Positions 11,529 through 23,199 of a stretch of 64,000 bases of DNA are shown piece by piece. A program made the position numbers and the translations under genes. Below the pieces are notes generated by a model. That model did not search any database. It was not told where the DNA came from and saw only the letters and a list, made by a program, of their open reading frames with translations. This DNA comes from Numida meleagris (lineage: Eukaryota; Chordata; Aves; Galliformes; Numididae): the NCBI RefSeq assembly GCF_002078875.1, contig NC_034438.1:23252397-23316396 (forward strand), read 5' to 3'. The first letter of the stretch is position 1; the number at the start of each line of letters is the position of its first letter.

Positions 11529-13599
11529 GTATTCCTACAGCTTATTAAAAACATTGTTATAGAAGATCAGTGCACAGAAGATCAGTGCATATACGAAAAT
11601 TTTATCTAATTGTATCAGACTTCAGCATAAATTGTAAAATATTTCTATTACTTTAGAAATTAGAATTGCTTTTTTTTAATTTCCCCAGCGATGACAGCAT
11701 TAAAGAAAAAGTTCTATGTATTTCTTTGTGTAGATTAAAGGAAGCCCACTGGGTGATTTCTTTATGGGGAGAGAGACAACTATTTATGATTTACATTATA
11801 AAAAAATCCTCAAAACCACATGAAACATGTTCAAAACGGTTGATAAGAGAAAGCTTACGGAAGCACGTGGTTGCAGTTAACTGCTGAGGACATAATCTCT
11901 TCAAATTGTGGTGTGACTTGTGTTTCAATACATTTGAAAACATCAATTACAGATTAACGCTGAGTGACAAGAGTGGAGTAAGAAAGTTTCACTGAGTGAC
12001 TCCTATGTTATATTTATAGAACTGAAGTTTCTGAGCATTGGGATTGCAAAGTAAGATCACTTCAACTCAGGTCTCTTTAGAAATTTACGATTAGACAGTA
12101 GTTGCTGATGAAGCATGTTAAGAATAATATTTTGTTCCACAACACTTAAATATTAGTTCTTTTGGTAACCTTATTGGGAAGAGTTATTTTAATGCTCTCC
12201 TTATGAATGTGAATGTCTGTGATCCAAGAAGATTACAAAACAGAAGGTTTCAAATCTCAGAAAATCTTGGAAAGATTTCGCAGAGTTGGGTAATAGGTCC
12301 CATCTTGAGTGAAGAAACTTATATGCATTGTAACATCAAATCTTTGTTATTTGGTGTATGCTTTAATAGACATGGAGACTTTAAAGCAAGATTGTGCACA
12401 CATTTGAGGACTTGCCTTTACTCATTTGCTTTCATATGAATAATTATGAAGGGTATTATGTTAAAATATACTGACAGACTGAAGAGAGATTAAATGTCAT
12501 GTAGGAGCAGCTGGTGAAGAAGTTGGATCAGAATAATCAGTGGGAGGAGTTAATTTCTTGAGACAGAATGTTTGACTGAATTTCTTTGACTTACACTTAA
12601 TATTGTGATTTTTTTTTTTAAATTAATTATAAGGAGACTTAATTGCTTTTTCAGGGCTTCCATAAGTAAAAACAGTAGCAGAAGTAAAAGTTTTATTTCT
12701 GTGTGTTTACCATCTATTTTATTGCCACAGATACTTGTCTAGTTTTTTTCCCAGTATCAAGTGGTAAATGCATGATGTTGCTTGCTTCTGTATCTTTTCC
12801 TGCTTTCCTATAGAGGGGAGGAGGTAGGGAGGAAAGGACCTGTCTTGGGCAAAGATTTTCACTTAAAATTTTATCCAGGATTTAAAAAAAACTGAGATTG
12901 CCTCCAACTAGGATTTGTTTACGTCCACAAACTTTCCATGTGACTTGAGGGAATCTAAAACAGCATCTGCATTAGGAAGTTGTACAGCCATGGGTTTTAT
13001 AAATAAAATAACTTGCTCAGGTACATTCAGTACCAGTGCTATGCATACAAACTCAGCTCTAGTACAGGGTTTTCCAGAATTGTAGTTGACTTGACAAATT
13101 AAATTGAAAATAATTTGTGAAAATTAGCAGTTCCAGACTGCATAGTGACCAACGAGTGTCTGTTTGAGGACAGTAGAGCAAGCATGCAATGGTATGATCC
13201 TGTGCAATAGCAAGTATCTAATAATTTTGGAAAATAAAGTGGTTTGAAGTGCTGTTAATTGAATACATGCTGTATTTCTTCCCTTCTCTTCTGGAAATAC
13301 GTTTAAATACCACTTTAGTACTGTTTTTTTTTCTAAAAGCCTGTGTTTGGCTATTGTCAAATACTGTGCTCTGGAAGACAAGGAGGCCTAAGTAAGGAAA
13401 GATGATGAATCAGTGTCTTTCATAACGAACTGTATTTAATATTTGAGAGATTATAACTGTACTTTTAATAAATAGATGATAAAAAGAAAAGAGGCAAATA
13501 ATTATATTTTTTATTATAGTTGGAAAGTACTATGTAAAAATATTTTCTTCTCCTTTAGCATGTGGGTTTAAGGTAATATGAGTACACTTAAGTCCACTT

Positions 13600-14700
13600 T
13601 ACCTTAAACCAAAGAAGAGTGCCTTGGACTATTGTTTGAGTGCTTTTAACAACTAGAGCTTGAGTTGCTAGCCCAGTAGAGGCAATACTGCTTAGCTCCA
13701 GGCTCCGAGGTATAATAGTAATGAGGCTGAGAATGTATTCTTGATAGGTGTGCGTGTGTACACGTGTACATGTATATTTTGTCTTTGTGTGTAGGTATAT
13801 GCAATACAGATACGTACTGCAGCTGCCACATAAATTGACTGAGGACTTGTATGAATGCAAGCACTGCCAAGCAGTTCAAGAGGAAGTTCTTGAGGGAATA
13901 TGTTTGTACACATGTAGAGCATGAGTCCATCTAAAAGGGTCTCCCCAGTAGCTGGCCCATAGGTACCAATCTTTTCAATTGCTGGCACCTAGACACAGGG
14001 CCTTGAGTCTGCAGAACTACTTCTGTGGCTGATGCAGAACGCTATGCATGTGCTCCCTATATCCACTAGTAGCTACCACCCTGTAGTTTTGCCCTACAGA
14101 CAGCTGTGTATTTGTGTATATACAAACATATGCACCTGGACAGGACAACCCTGGTCTTCTATGGTCTTATCTTTGGAAAGAGACGTAAATGCACGATTCT
14201 CTCTCCCTAAAGCCTCCAGGCCCCTTTGGTCTTTCTGGAAGCTGGACTGAACTCTTCTGGTCCACTCTCTTGCCAGATTTATCTGGGATGTCTCTTTTAT
14301 ATACATACATTTTTACTTCTGCTTTCCATGCACTTCACCTACTTGCCAGGTGGCACTCTATGATTTATTTGCATTCATTCCAGTTATTGGCATACCTCTG
14401 GCTGACACTTAGTTTCACTCACTCTCCAGTTGCTCATGGGCCCCCACGGCTGTGGTTAGGGGCACTGGCATTCAGCCCCTCGCTTATTCTTGTAACCTGT
14501 GGGGCTCCTGTCTCCTGAGGTCCCACTCAACCTGGTGTTTTTTGTTGGTGGTGCCCAAGGGAAAATGGCCTGTGCTCTGGTTCTGACTGCTGGCATATAT
14601 CATGTATTCAACATGAAGCTGTATGCACCTCACAGAGAAACATAATTAAAAATGGAGTTTTATAAGGCTGTATGACAGAATGCCAATCACGTGTGGGACA
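13600..14700. other. Unassigned, less AT-rich intronic block
   Basis: The base composition differs from the flanking intron, with a GT-rich microsatellite-like part near 13750-13800 and runs such as GGGCCCCCACGGC near 14440. I see no domain, LTR ends or CR1 motif. Together with 15776-16290 it may be the remains of an older transposable element interrupted by the CR1 at 14705-15775. This is an inference from composition and position only. Confidence 0.3.
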
Positions 14701-14704
14701 CAGA

Positions 14705-15775
14705 GGACCATAGAATCATTGGAAAAGATTCTACGTTGGAAAAGACCACTAAGATTATCTAGTCCAGCCTTCAATCCATCATCATCATATCCACTAAACC
14801 ACGTTCCTCGGTGCCTTTTCTTGAAAAAAAGTCACCAGGGATAGTGACTCTCCCACCTCCCTGTGCAGCCTATTCCAGTGCCTTGCTACTCTTTCTGAGA
14901 ATGAATTTTTCCTAATATCCAACCATGGTGCAACTTAAGGCTGTTACCTCTCATCACTAGTTACCTGGGAAAAGAGGCTTACCCCCACCTCGCTACAACC
15001 TTCTTTCAGGTAATTACAGAGAGCCGTAAGGTCTTCCCTGAGCCTTCTCTTCTCCATACTATACAATCACAGTTACTTCAGCCATTCCTCATAAGCCTTG
15101 TGTTTCAGACCCTTCACAGCTTCATTACCCTTCTTTGGGCAGGCTCCAGGGCCTCAATGTCTTTCTTGTAGCAAGGGGCCCAAAACTGAAAGCAGTACTC
15201 TAAGTGCATCCTCACCAGGGCCAATTACAGAGGGGGACTGTCACCTCTCTGCTCCTTCTGGCAACAGAATTTCTGATACAAGCCAGGATGCCATTGGCCT
15301 TCTTGACTGCCTGGGCATGCTGCTGGCTTGTGTTTAGCTAAGCATCAACCAATACTCCCAGGTCCATTTCTTCCATACAGTCTTTCAGCCACTCTGCTCC
15401 AGTTCTGTAGTGTTGCCTGGGGTTGCAGTGGCCAAAGTGGAGGCACTTGATCCTGTTAAAGCTCATACCACTGGCCTCAGCCCATCAGTCCAGCCTGTCT
15501 AGGTCCCTCTGTAAGGCTTTCCAATCCTCAGGCAAATTGACACTTCCTCCCAACTTGGTGTCATCTGGAAACTTACTGAGACCGCCCTCAATCCCCTCAT
15601 CCAGATCATCAATAAAGATATGAAAGTGAACTGGCCTCAGTACTGACCGCTGGGGAGCACACCAGTGACTGATCACCAGCTGGGTTCAACTTCATTCACC
15701 ACCATCACTCTCTGGACTCGACAATCCAACTAGTTTTTTACCCAGTTAAAAGTAAATCTGTCCAAGCCAATCAAG
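14705..15775 (-). repeat. CR1 LINE in antisense
   Basis: Reading the minus strand, the sequence runs from the RT region ([20 protein letters not shown], then [16 protein letters not shown]) to a CR1 3' end at about 14705, with CATAGAATCATTGG on the plus strand. It is frameshifted and diverged. The catalytic box reads FPDD instead of FADD. Confidence 0.92.
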
Positions 15776-16290
15776 GGTGACTGCCAGAAAACTGTTTAGA
15801 TATGACTGCACCTTTTTACCCCTTATTTCTCAATTTTTACCTACTGACTCTGCCCGAAGTCACAGTAAGGTCCCTTCACTTCCCTGCCTTTGGTTCTTTC
15901 CTAGAACATCCTGTAAGTCTTGTGAAGTCCTAAAATACACTTCGTCTTCATCCTGTAATGTGTCCCATACCCTTATGCTGCAAAACCCTTCAGTCTGAAT
16001 GAAGGGTGCTCAGACATTTACTCTTGATGGGTTTCGCACTGGGACCTTGGAGCTGAGAAGATCCTGGGAGGGACCCAGCAGGGTATCCCTTCTTCTGAGC
16101 CCTAAATTTGGATTCCCTTCTGCTGTTCGGAGATGTGTTGATGGTTCCTGTCATGCATCTGATCTAGGGCAGGATGTTATCCTACTTCTCACTGATTGTC
16201 TCTCTATTCTCCTTTGTACATGTGAAGATAACATTCTATCACATAAACATTATTTACTAGAAATGTTTCATTGTTTGTGTTAGTATTTAT
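15776..16290. other. Unassigned, less AT-rich intronic block
   Basis: This segment follows the CR1 directly and has mixed composition, with an open stretch at 15999-16283 on the plus strand that has no recognisable motif. It may belong to the same old element as 13600-14700. No terminal repeats or target duplications could be seen. Confidence 0.25.
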
Positions 16291-16594
16291 GTGATCCTTT
16301 TATTATACTTAACATCAAATAATTATATAATTCACATTTTCTCTGTGCAGTTGTTAAAGTTCCATCATTTACTCGTAAAAAACGTTTATGTGGGAGGAGG
16401 AGACTTAACAGAGATCGGGGCATTTAGAAAAGACAGTTATCTGACTAACCTTTGTAAAGAAATAAATTGACAAATTTAGGTCACTGTAACTAGACAGAGC
16501 TAACTACTTCAGGGTCTCAGATGACCTTTCATGATTCAGTTTTCAGGATACTCTGAAATTCTTAGAAATTACTTGGAATGAGTTTGGTCAGATT

Positions 16595-16713
16595 GAATGG
16601 GGCTTTGAGCAGCCTGATCTAGCTGTAGATGTCCCTGTTCATTGCAGGGGAGGTGGACTAAATGACCTTTAACTGTCCCTTCCAACTGAAATGATTCTGT
16701 GATTCTATGATCT
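16595..16713 (+). repeat. CR1 LINE 3' tail
   Basis: A short 3' fragment with the typical order: TTTGAGCAGCCTGATCTAG, GATGTCCCTGTTCATTGCAG, CCCTTCCAACTGAAATGAT and terminal TTCTGTGATTCTATGAT. Confidence 0.93.
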
Positions 16714-18276
16714 TGATACTGTTTTCTGAAACAGTTTTTGCCAATTTTTTTCCCTATCTTTAACTCTCACAGAAATTTGTCTGTACAGATTGCTACGACA
16801 CAGTAGCATAGAATACATCTGGTTTTCTTGAGTGGTTTTCCTGACCAGAAAAGGCTGCTGTTTTTTTTTTCTTTTATTCTGTGCTGAGTGCTCTGGTACA
16901 AGAAAGTAGAGGTGAAGAAGCAGTAAAACATACTCATTTGTCTTAAGGGAACCAAAGGGCATCTGACTGTTCTACAGAAGTGCCTTGTGGTTTTTGTTTT
17001 TGTAAGTACATACTGACCTCAACTTGATTATGTGCATCATGTCATGCATTGTAAGGATTCAAAAAGTGACCTAATAAACAATTGGTGGTATAGAACAAAA
17101 ATAAGTCTCAGTCAATATCTCATGGAGTTTGATGTGATTGTATTGATAAACTAATTAAACAAATCTGCCTGTGTTCCTCAAGCCTAATGTGCTCATGTTA
17201 TGATTAGTTTCATAGAAAGGAGCATTTTAACATTGAGTGAAGGTAAATGACAGAAGAACAGTGTAGTCACGAAGGTGTAAGGGCTACCATTTCTAGTCAC
17301 AGAGTGGATTCAGGGAAAGGAGACTATCTTTGCACACCTGCGGTCATTCAGTGTGTAGGCCTCTTGTGGTCAATCTTGATTGTGGTTTGTCTCTAGCAGA
17401 ACAGCAAATAATTTAGTGTGGTGTAACCTTCTGTGATTTAATATTCTGCTTTTTGCCAGAACTGGCACAAAGATACATCTTCTGATAGCAATGGTAATTA
17501 TAGCACAGCTGCAGTTGAGGGTCTTGAAGAGTTTTCCATTATAAGCCCCAATAGTCAGTTGGAGTTGTCCAATGTAAAAATTGTTATCCCTGCTTCCTTG
17601 ACATATAGTGGCTATGAGGGGGGTAAAGTGAATTAAATTGAATATCTGCCTCCCCCAAAGTTATACTGAGGTTTTCTTACTCTTTGGACGTTATATCCTT
17701 TGTAATATATTAGCTACATCTTTTGAATGCTTTGAGCCATGCAAAGGTGGATCTAATGCCCTTTGGTTTTGTCCAAGACATAGTCAGAAGTGCTTTTTTA
17801 ATCAGAGTTAAACCACATAAAATACCACTCTTCAGCTTGAAGTTATGTTCTATTTCAAATGTGTAAAGTAATTGATTTTGAGTTTTAGGGAAAAATGTGC
17901 TTATTTAAACTGCGGTTACCAAGGATTTCACTTAGTCTGTTTTCCAAAGGATGTTTTAGCAGTTCTCATATGGTCAGTTGCCACATGGTAGATGCTTATG
18001 TTAGTGAAGTCTTTTTGAACTCGTTAATAATATAAAATGGTACATTGTGTTGATCTGACTATATCATAAATTAAGTAATATTGCAGCACCTCAGGGAATT
18101 TCTGTTAAAGGAATTACATTAAGTCATAAGACATCTGAGAAGCATGTGGATATTCCAGTGATGCAATTAGCTCTTCCTTCAAAAAATAAAATGATGAAAC
18201 TGTGCAATCTAGGGCTTACTTTTTTTAGAATTCCAAAACTTTATTGTAATAATGTTCTTTGTGTTTTTCTTTTCAG

Positions 18277-18372
18277 ATAAAAAAGCTTGTATATGTTTAT
18301 CTGATGCGTTACGCAGAAGAACAGCAAGATTTAGCATTGTTGTCCATCAGTACTTTTCAGCGTGCTTTGAAA
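18277..18372 (+). CDS. AP3B1: AP3B1 exon (approx. residues 94-125)
   Basis: A 96-nt, 32-codon exon between TTTTCTTTTCAG and GTGAGT. It encodes [20 protein letters not shown] followed by [12 protein letters not shown]. It is in phase 0 on both sides and joins cleanly to the exons at 11454 and 19926. The motif is a canonical adaptin helix pair in which the small-helix YVYLxRYAEEQ is shared by AP beta subunits. A Met replaces the Val found at the equivalent human position as I recall. Confidence 0.97.
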
Positions 18373-19925
18373 GTGAGTGACTATGAAATAGTATTCTATG
18401 CAAAATTCTGAGCTGCCATCACAAAAATAAAAAGATCTGAAGTATAATCAGGTTCTTTGATTCTAAATAACTTAAACATACTTAACCAGATTCAGATATG
18501 TCATTGACAGGGTTTTTTTTAATGCCGCCTCAAACTTCATCAAGTGTTAAGCAGGTAAGCCTACACGAAGTACAATTACTTTTCTAAAGAAAAGCAGCTG
18601 GTTGGTGCTCTCACATTCACATACACAGTATTTAGCTTGTGGAATGCCTTTCTTCTTTCCTGGTTAACTTACGTATATAGAAAGATGACCTTATTATAAC
18701 CTAAGCCGCCTGTTTCTTATATACAACAGAGAAGTGTAACATAAGGAAGATAGTACTTAATTACAATACACAATATGTTGCATGTGCTTCTTTTAATATG
18801 AAGTGTTGAAAAAACCTTTTGTACTCGTTTGCTTCTGATTTGTATCACAACACAGTATGGGATTGGAAAGCAGAAGTCAGGTTTGCCCTTAAAGTATGAC
18901 TTTTGAGGTTTAGAAAGGTCTGTTAAGTCTCTACCAGTTAATTTGGCCAGAATTTATGATCAGAGGATGTTTTTTTTTTTCCTTGCATTCTTCTTCTAAT
19001 GCTATTCTAGATTTATTCTGTGTATTCACACCCATTATTAATGGACTAGGTTTTCATAACTGTTCATCAAAGTACAGTTACTTTGTGGTATTTCTGTGTT
19101 TCCAACCTAACCTTAGTGTTATAAAGAAGGACATAACCTGGAAGGAGAGAAGAAAGGGTAGAAAGCAAAGGAAGTTTCAAAACATTTGGCTTTCAGATTT
19201 TACAGATTCTTAAGAAAAATAATTTTTTTACTGGCTTTGGATTATATCTCCCAGTTAGGAATCAAAGTGAGTATGTACTGAGGAAGAACTTGAGTGGAAG
19301 TGTCACAGCTAAGAACCACATTTAAATTTGCTAGAAGTTACATTTAAGTAATAAAACTGAGTTGTTGTTGCTGTTTTCAGAATGTCAGAATCAGAATTCC
19401 AGATCATTAAGTAAAATGTTAGTCTTTCTTAATGGGAAGTAAATGATGCTGCAGATTTTTTTTTCTCATTAAAAGTTCATTGCATGAAGTTTGGCACATT
19501 TACTTGTTGGTGTGGCCTTAAATTGCAGGTCTGACTTATGGTGAGGTAGGTTTGGGTGGTTTAATCTTATAATGGCTTGTGTTGGAAGGGACCTCAAAGA
19601 TCATCTGCTTCCAACCCACCCTGCTACAGTCAGGTTTGCTGACCACTATCTCAAGCACTAGATCAGGCTGCCCAGGACCCTATCCAGCCTGGCCTTGAAC
19701 ACCTCCAGGGATGGGACGTCCGCAGCTTCTCTGGGCAGCCTGTGCCAGTTCTTCACCACGCTCTCAGTGAAAAATTTCCCCCTTTAATTTAATTTTAATC
19801 TCCCTTCTTTTAGTTTAAAACTATTTCCCTTTTCCCCATTAATGTGCCCTTACTCTGGTAAATGCTCCAGAGGATTTCATTATATGTTTCTTATCTTATT
19901 TTTCCCTTTCTCTCCCATTTTTTAG
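18373..19925 (+). other. AP3B1: AP3B1 intron with CR1 close to the acceptor
   Basis: The shortest complete intron in the window at about 1.55 kb. A decayed antisense CR1 (19568-19862) ends about 63 bases before the exon at 19926. The pyrimidine-rich sequence CCCTTTCTCTCCCATTTTTTAG serves as the acceptor. The rest, 18373-19567, is AT-rich, with nothing else recognised. Confidence 0.85.
19568..19862 (-). repeat. CR1 LINE 3' end in antisense
   Basis: On the plus strand it reads TGTTGGAAGGGACCTCAAAG, GATCAGGCTGCCCAGGACCC, CTTGAACACCTCCAGGGATG, then TTAGTTTAAAACTATTTCCC. This is the reverse complement of a standard CR1 3' region. It lies immediately upstream of the AP3B1 exon beginning at 19926. 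Confidence 0.93.
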
Positions 19926-20086
19926 GATCCTAATCAGTTAATCCGTGCAAGTGCTCTCAGAGTTTTATCTAGTATCCGTGTGCCAATTATTGTTCCTATC
20001 ATGATGCTTGCTATTAAAGAAGCCTCTTCTGATTTATCTCCTTATGTGAGGAAAAATGCAGCCCATGCAATCCAAAAACTGTACAG
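19926..20086 (+). CDS. AP3B1: AP3B1 exon (approx. residues 126-179)
   Basis: A 161-nt exon following TTTTTTAG and ending CTGTACAG|GTAAGT in phase 2. It encodes [20 protein letters not shown], then [20 protein letters not shown] and [13 protein letters not shown] plus the first two bases of a Ser codon, completed at 26704. [12 protein letters not shown] and [16 protein letters not shown] are signature segments of beta-adaptin HEAT repeats. Only one residue differs from my recollection of human (EASS versus EASA). The splice sites are strong. Confidence 0.97.
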
Positions 20087-21349
20087 GTAAGTCATTCTGA
20101 GAAATACTGAAAATTGGTTTTAAAGATCATTATGGATTCTGTTTAGTAAAACTGTTGTGGGTGTTGTGTGTGTTCCAGGTGCATATCAGATCTGCTTTTT
20201 AAGCAGTATAAAGTAAGCATAGATTCAATCACTCAGCTGATTTTTTTGGAATTCAGACACCTTTGAATTTTTTTTCCCTGGTTGCTACAACAGAGGTTTT
20301 CATATTCTTGATCTTAACAATTGGCCAGTAGCATATGTACCATTTGCTGCTCTTTGGAAAGACACAGAGTGCTGTGAGATTTTTTTAAAATCACTGCTGT
20401 ATATTTAAAATTACTTCATGAAAATTTGAAAATAAAATTCTGTTCTATTTTAATATGCTTTTTTACTGTGGGGTGAGCTTTATATTTTTTTCTCCATTAT
20501 TTTCTATGGTATATTCTTGTATAAGATCCAAGTGTTTTGATTACTAACTACAGTGTTTTTATACAGTTGTGACAAACACAAGTACTGCATGTGTAGTGAC
20601 ACAATGCTGAATAGTTACTTGCTTGATATAGTAATGTGATAAGTATGAAAAGATATAAAAGAGAAACGGATGCAGTATTTTTTGCTTTTTAATATGCCAG
20701 TTACTGTAATCACCGTAGCAACTCAGATTGCAAGATTTGTTTTTAGGATCTGTATCTTTCATCTTGAAGGCATTCACTTTGGTTTGCAATACAGATGACA
20801 AACGAGTACTACCTAATAGAAATTTTGTCTGTGCAAATCCAGCTCTTCCAAATCTTCCTCTTCCCTCTTCAGAAATTCTTGTTGTGGAAAAGTTCTTACA
20901 AAGAAGAGGGTACTGGCTTACTCAGCTGTGGGCAATAAAGTCTGGACCTTTCATGGTACAGATGATAAGTTTAATTCCTGGACTACAAGACTGATGGCTT
21001 TTTTATGACAACCTTGTGAAGAGCCTGGGCAGGGGTTCCCTCTCTGGGGTTTTTTTTATGGTGAGTGCTCTCATCTGATGGCCTTGGGAGTAGCTTGGTC
21101 AGGGTGTTACCAGTTTCAGTCACCTGCCATCTCTCCACCTCTATGTGAACATGCAGACATGTCTGTTGTCACATAAAGTAGCAAAAGGATTTTTCGAACA
21201 GTCCCTGCTGTTTGAGTAGTGTTCCTTCTGTTAGCAGAAAGGGCTTGTGCTTCATAAAGTTTCAGACTGTTGTAGCCGCGCAGTCCACCTTACCTGCAGT
21301 AGAATAAGCTTCAATGTTACTTGTGAGTGGAGTAGAAACTAGCTGTTGT

Positions 21350-22302
21350 GTCCCTGCTAAGGCCTTTGACGTGGTACCCCACAACATCCTTCTCTGCAAG
21401 TTGGAAATATATGGATTTAATGGGTAAACTGTTAGATGGACAGAGAACTGGCTGCAGGATCAAATCTAGAGAGTGGTGGTCAATGGCTCTGTGTCATTGG
21501 GTGGAGATCAGTGATGACTGGGGTCCCCCAGGAGCGAATGCTGGGATTGATACTCTTTAATATTTTCATCAATATGCACATACATCAGTACAGATTAGGG
21601 AATGACGTGCTGGAGAAGAGCTCCATGAAGAAGGACCTGGGGGTCCTGGTGGACAACAGATTGGCCATGAACTAGCAGTGTGCCCTTGTGGCCAAGAAGG
21701 CCAATGGTATCCTGGGGTACATTAAAAAGAGTGGCCAGCGGGTTGAGGGAGGTGATCTTCCCCCTCTAGTCTGCCCTTGTAAGGTTACATTTAGAATACT
21801 GTGTCCAGTTCTGGGCTCCCCAGTTCAAAAAAGATGGGGATCTCATAGGAGGAGTCCAACTGAGGGCTACAAAGGTGGTGAGGGGCTGGAGCATCTCCTG
21901 TGTGAGGAAAGGCTGAGTAACCTGGATCTGTTCAGCATGGGGGAAAGAAGTCTGAAGGGTGTTCTGATTAATGTTTATCCAAAGGGAGGTGAGAGGCAAA
22001 TGGATGAGGCCAGGCTCTTCTTGGTCGTGTACAGTGATAGGGCAAAGAGTAGTGGCCTAAAACTTGAACATAGGCAGTTCCATACTAACATGCTGAAGAA
22101 CTTCTTTACAGTAAGTTTGACAGAGCACCAGAACAGATTGTCCAGAGAGGCTGTGAAGTCTCCTTCTATAGAAATATTCAAGACCCGTCTGGACGCCTTC
22201 CTGTGCAACCTGTTGTAGGGTACTTGCTTTAGCAGGGGGTTTGGACTCAATGATCTCTTGAGATCCCTTCCAACCCCTGCGATTCTGTGATTCTGTGATC
22301 AG
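21350..22302 (+). repeat. CR1 LINE with internal deletion
   Basis: It starts in the RT region (AAGGCCTTTGACGTGGTACC), and GAATGCTGGGATTGATACTC leads to a LFNIFIN-like peptide. It then jumps over the catalytic box and the following ~200 bases to a region like KKDLGVLVDNRLAMN. It continues to a complete 3' end, GCGATTCTGTGATTCTGTGAT at 22279-22299. Several frameshifts are present. Confidence 0.92.
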
Positions 22303-23199
22303 TGATGTCGATGGTGGGGTCAAGTGCACCCTCAACAAGTTTGCACATGACACCTTGCTGTGGGATGTGGTTGAAATGCCTGAGGGATGGGATGCCATCC
22401 TAGACAGGGTTGAACAGTGGGCCCAGGAGAACCTCATGAGGTTCAATAAATCCAAGTGCAATGTCTTGCACCTGGTTTGAGGCAACCTCCACTACCAATA
22501 CAAGCTGGGGGATTAAATGAGTGGGCACAGCCCTACCAAAAAAGTCCTGGTGGATGATAAGCTGGACATAAGCCAGCAATGTGCCTTCACAGCCCAGAAA
22601 ACCAACTGTATCCTGGGGTGCATCAAAAGAAGTGTGGCCAGCAGGGTGAGGGAGGTGATTCTGCCCCTCTACTCTTTGCTAGTGAAGCCTCACGTGGAGT
22701 ACAGCATCCAAATGTGGAGTCATCAGTACAGGAGAGACAGGGACCTGTTGGAGTGCGTCCAGCGGAGGGCCACAAAAATAATCCAAGGGATGGAATACCT
22801 CTCCTATGAGTACAGGCTGAAAGAGCTGAAACTGTTCAGCCTGGAGTAGAGAAGGCTCCAAGGTGACCTGATAGCAGCCTTTCAGTATGTAAAGGAGAGC
22901 TACAGGATAGAACAGGACAGACCCTTTAGCAGGGTCTGTTGTAACGGGACAAGGGAAATGGTTTCAAATTTAAAGAGAGTAGATTTAGGTTGGATAGAAG
23001 GAAAAAGTCTTTTACAGTGAGTGTGATGAGGCACTGGCACAGGTTGCCCAGAAATGTGGTGGATGTCCCATCCCTGAAGTTACACCAGACTGGATAGGCT
23101 CTGAACAACCTGATCGAGCTGTGGATGTCCCTGTTTATTACAGAGGAGTTGCACTAGATGACCTTTAAAGGTCCATTCCAACTCCAAGGATTCTATGAT
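22303..23199 (+). repeat. CR1 LINE, second copy in tandem
   Basis: This starts in the RT region just before the catalytic box (DVDGGVKCTLNKFAHDTLLW, where AHDT replaces ADDT) and continues through MRFNKSKCNVLHL, a [18 protein letters not shown] segment and a CR1 3' UTR. It ends in GATTCTATGATTTG near 23195. It begins exactly where the previous CR1 ends, in the same orientation. Confidence 0.93.

Larger units (their letters stand above)
11529..18276 (+). other. AP3B1: AP3B1 intron
   Basis: This long intron contains a CR1 in antisense (14705-15775) and a CR1 3' tail (16595-16713). A 16-base near-tandem repeat with core GAAGATCAGTGCA lies at about 11563-11591. The segments 13600-14700 and 15776-16290 are less AT-rich than the surroundings and may be an old unrecognised transposon split by the CR1. 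The remainder (11592-13599, 16291-16594, 16714-18276) is AT-rich, with no gene or repeat that I can name. Confidence 0.7.
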
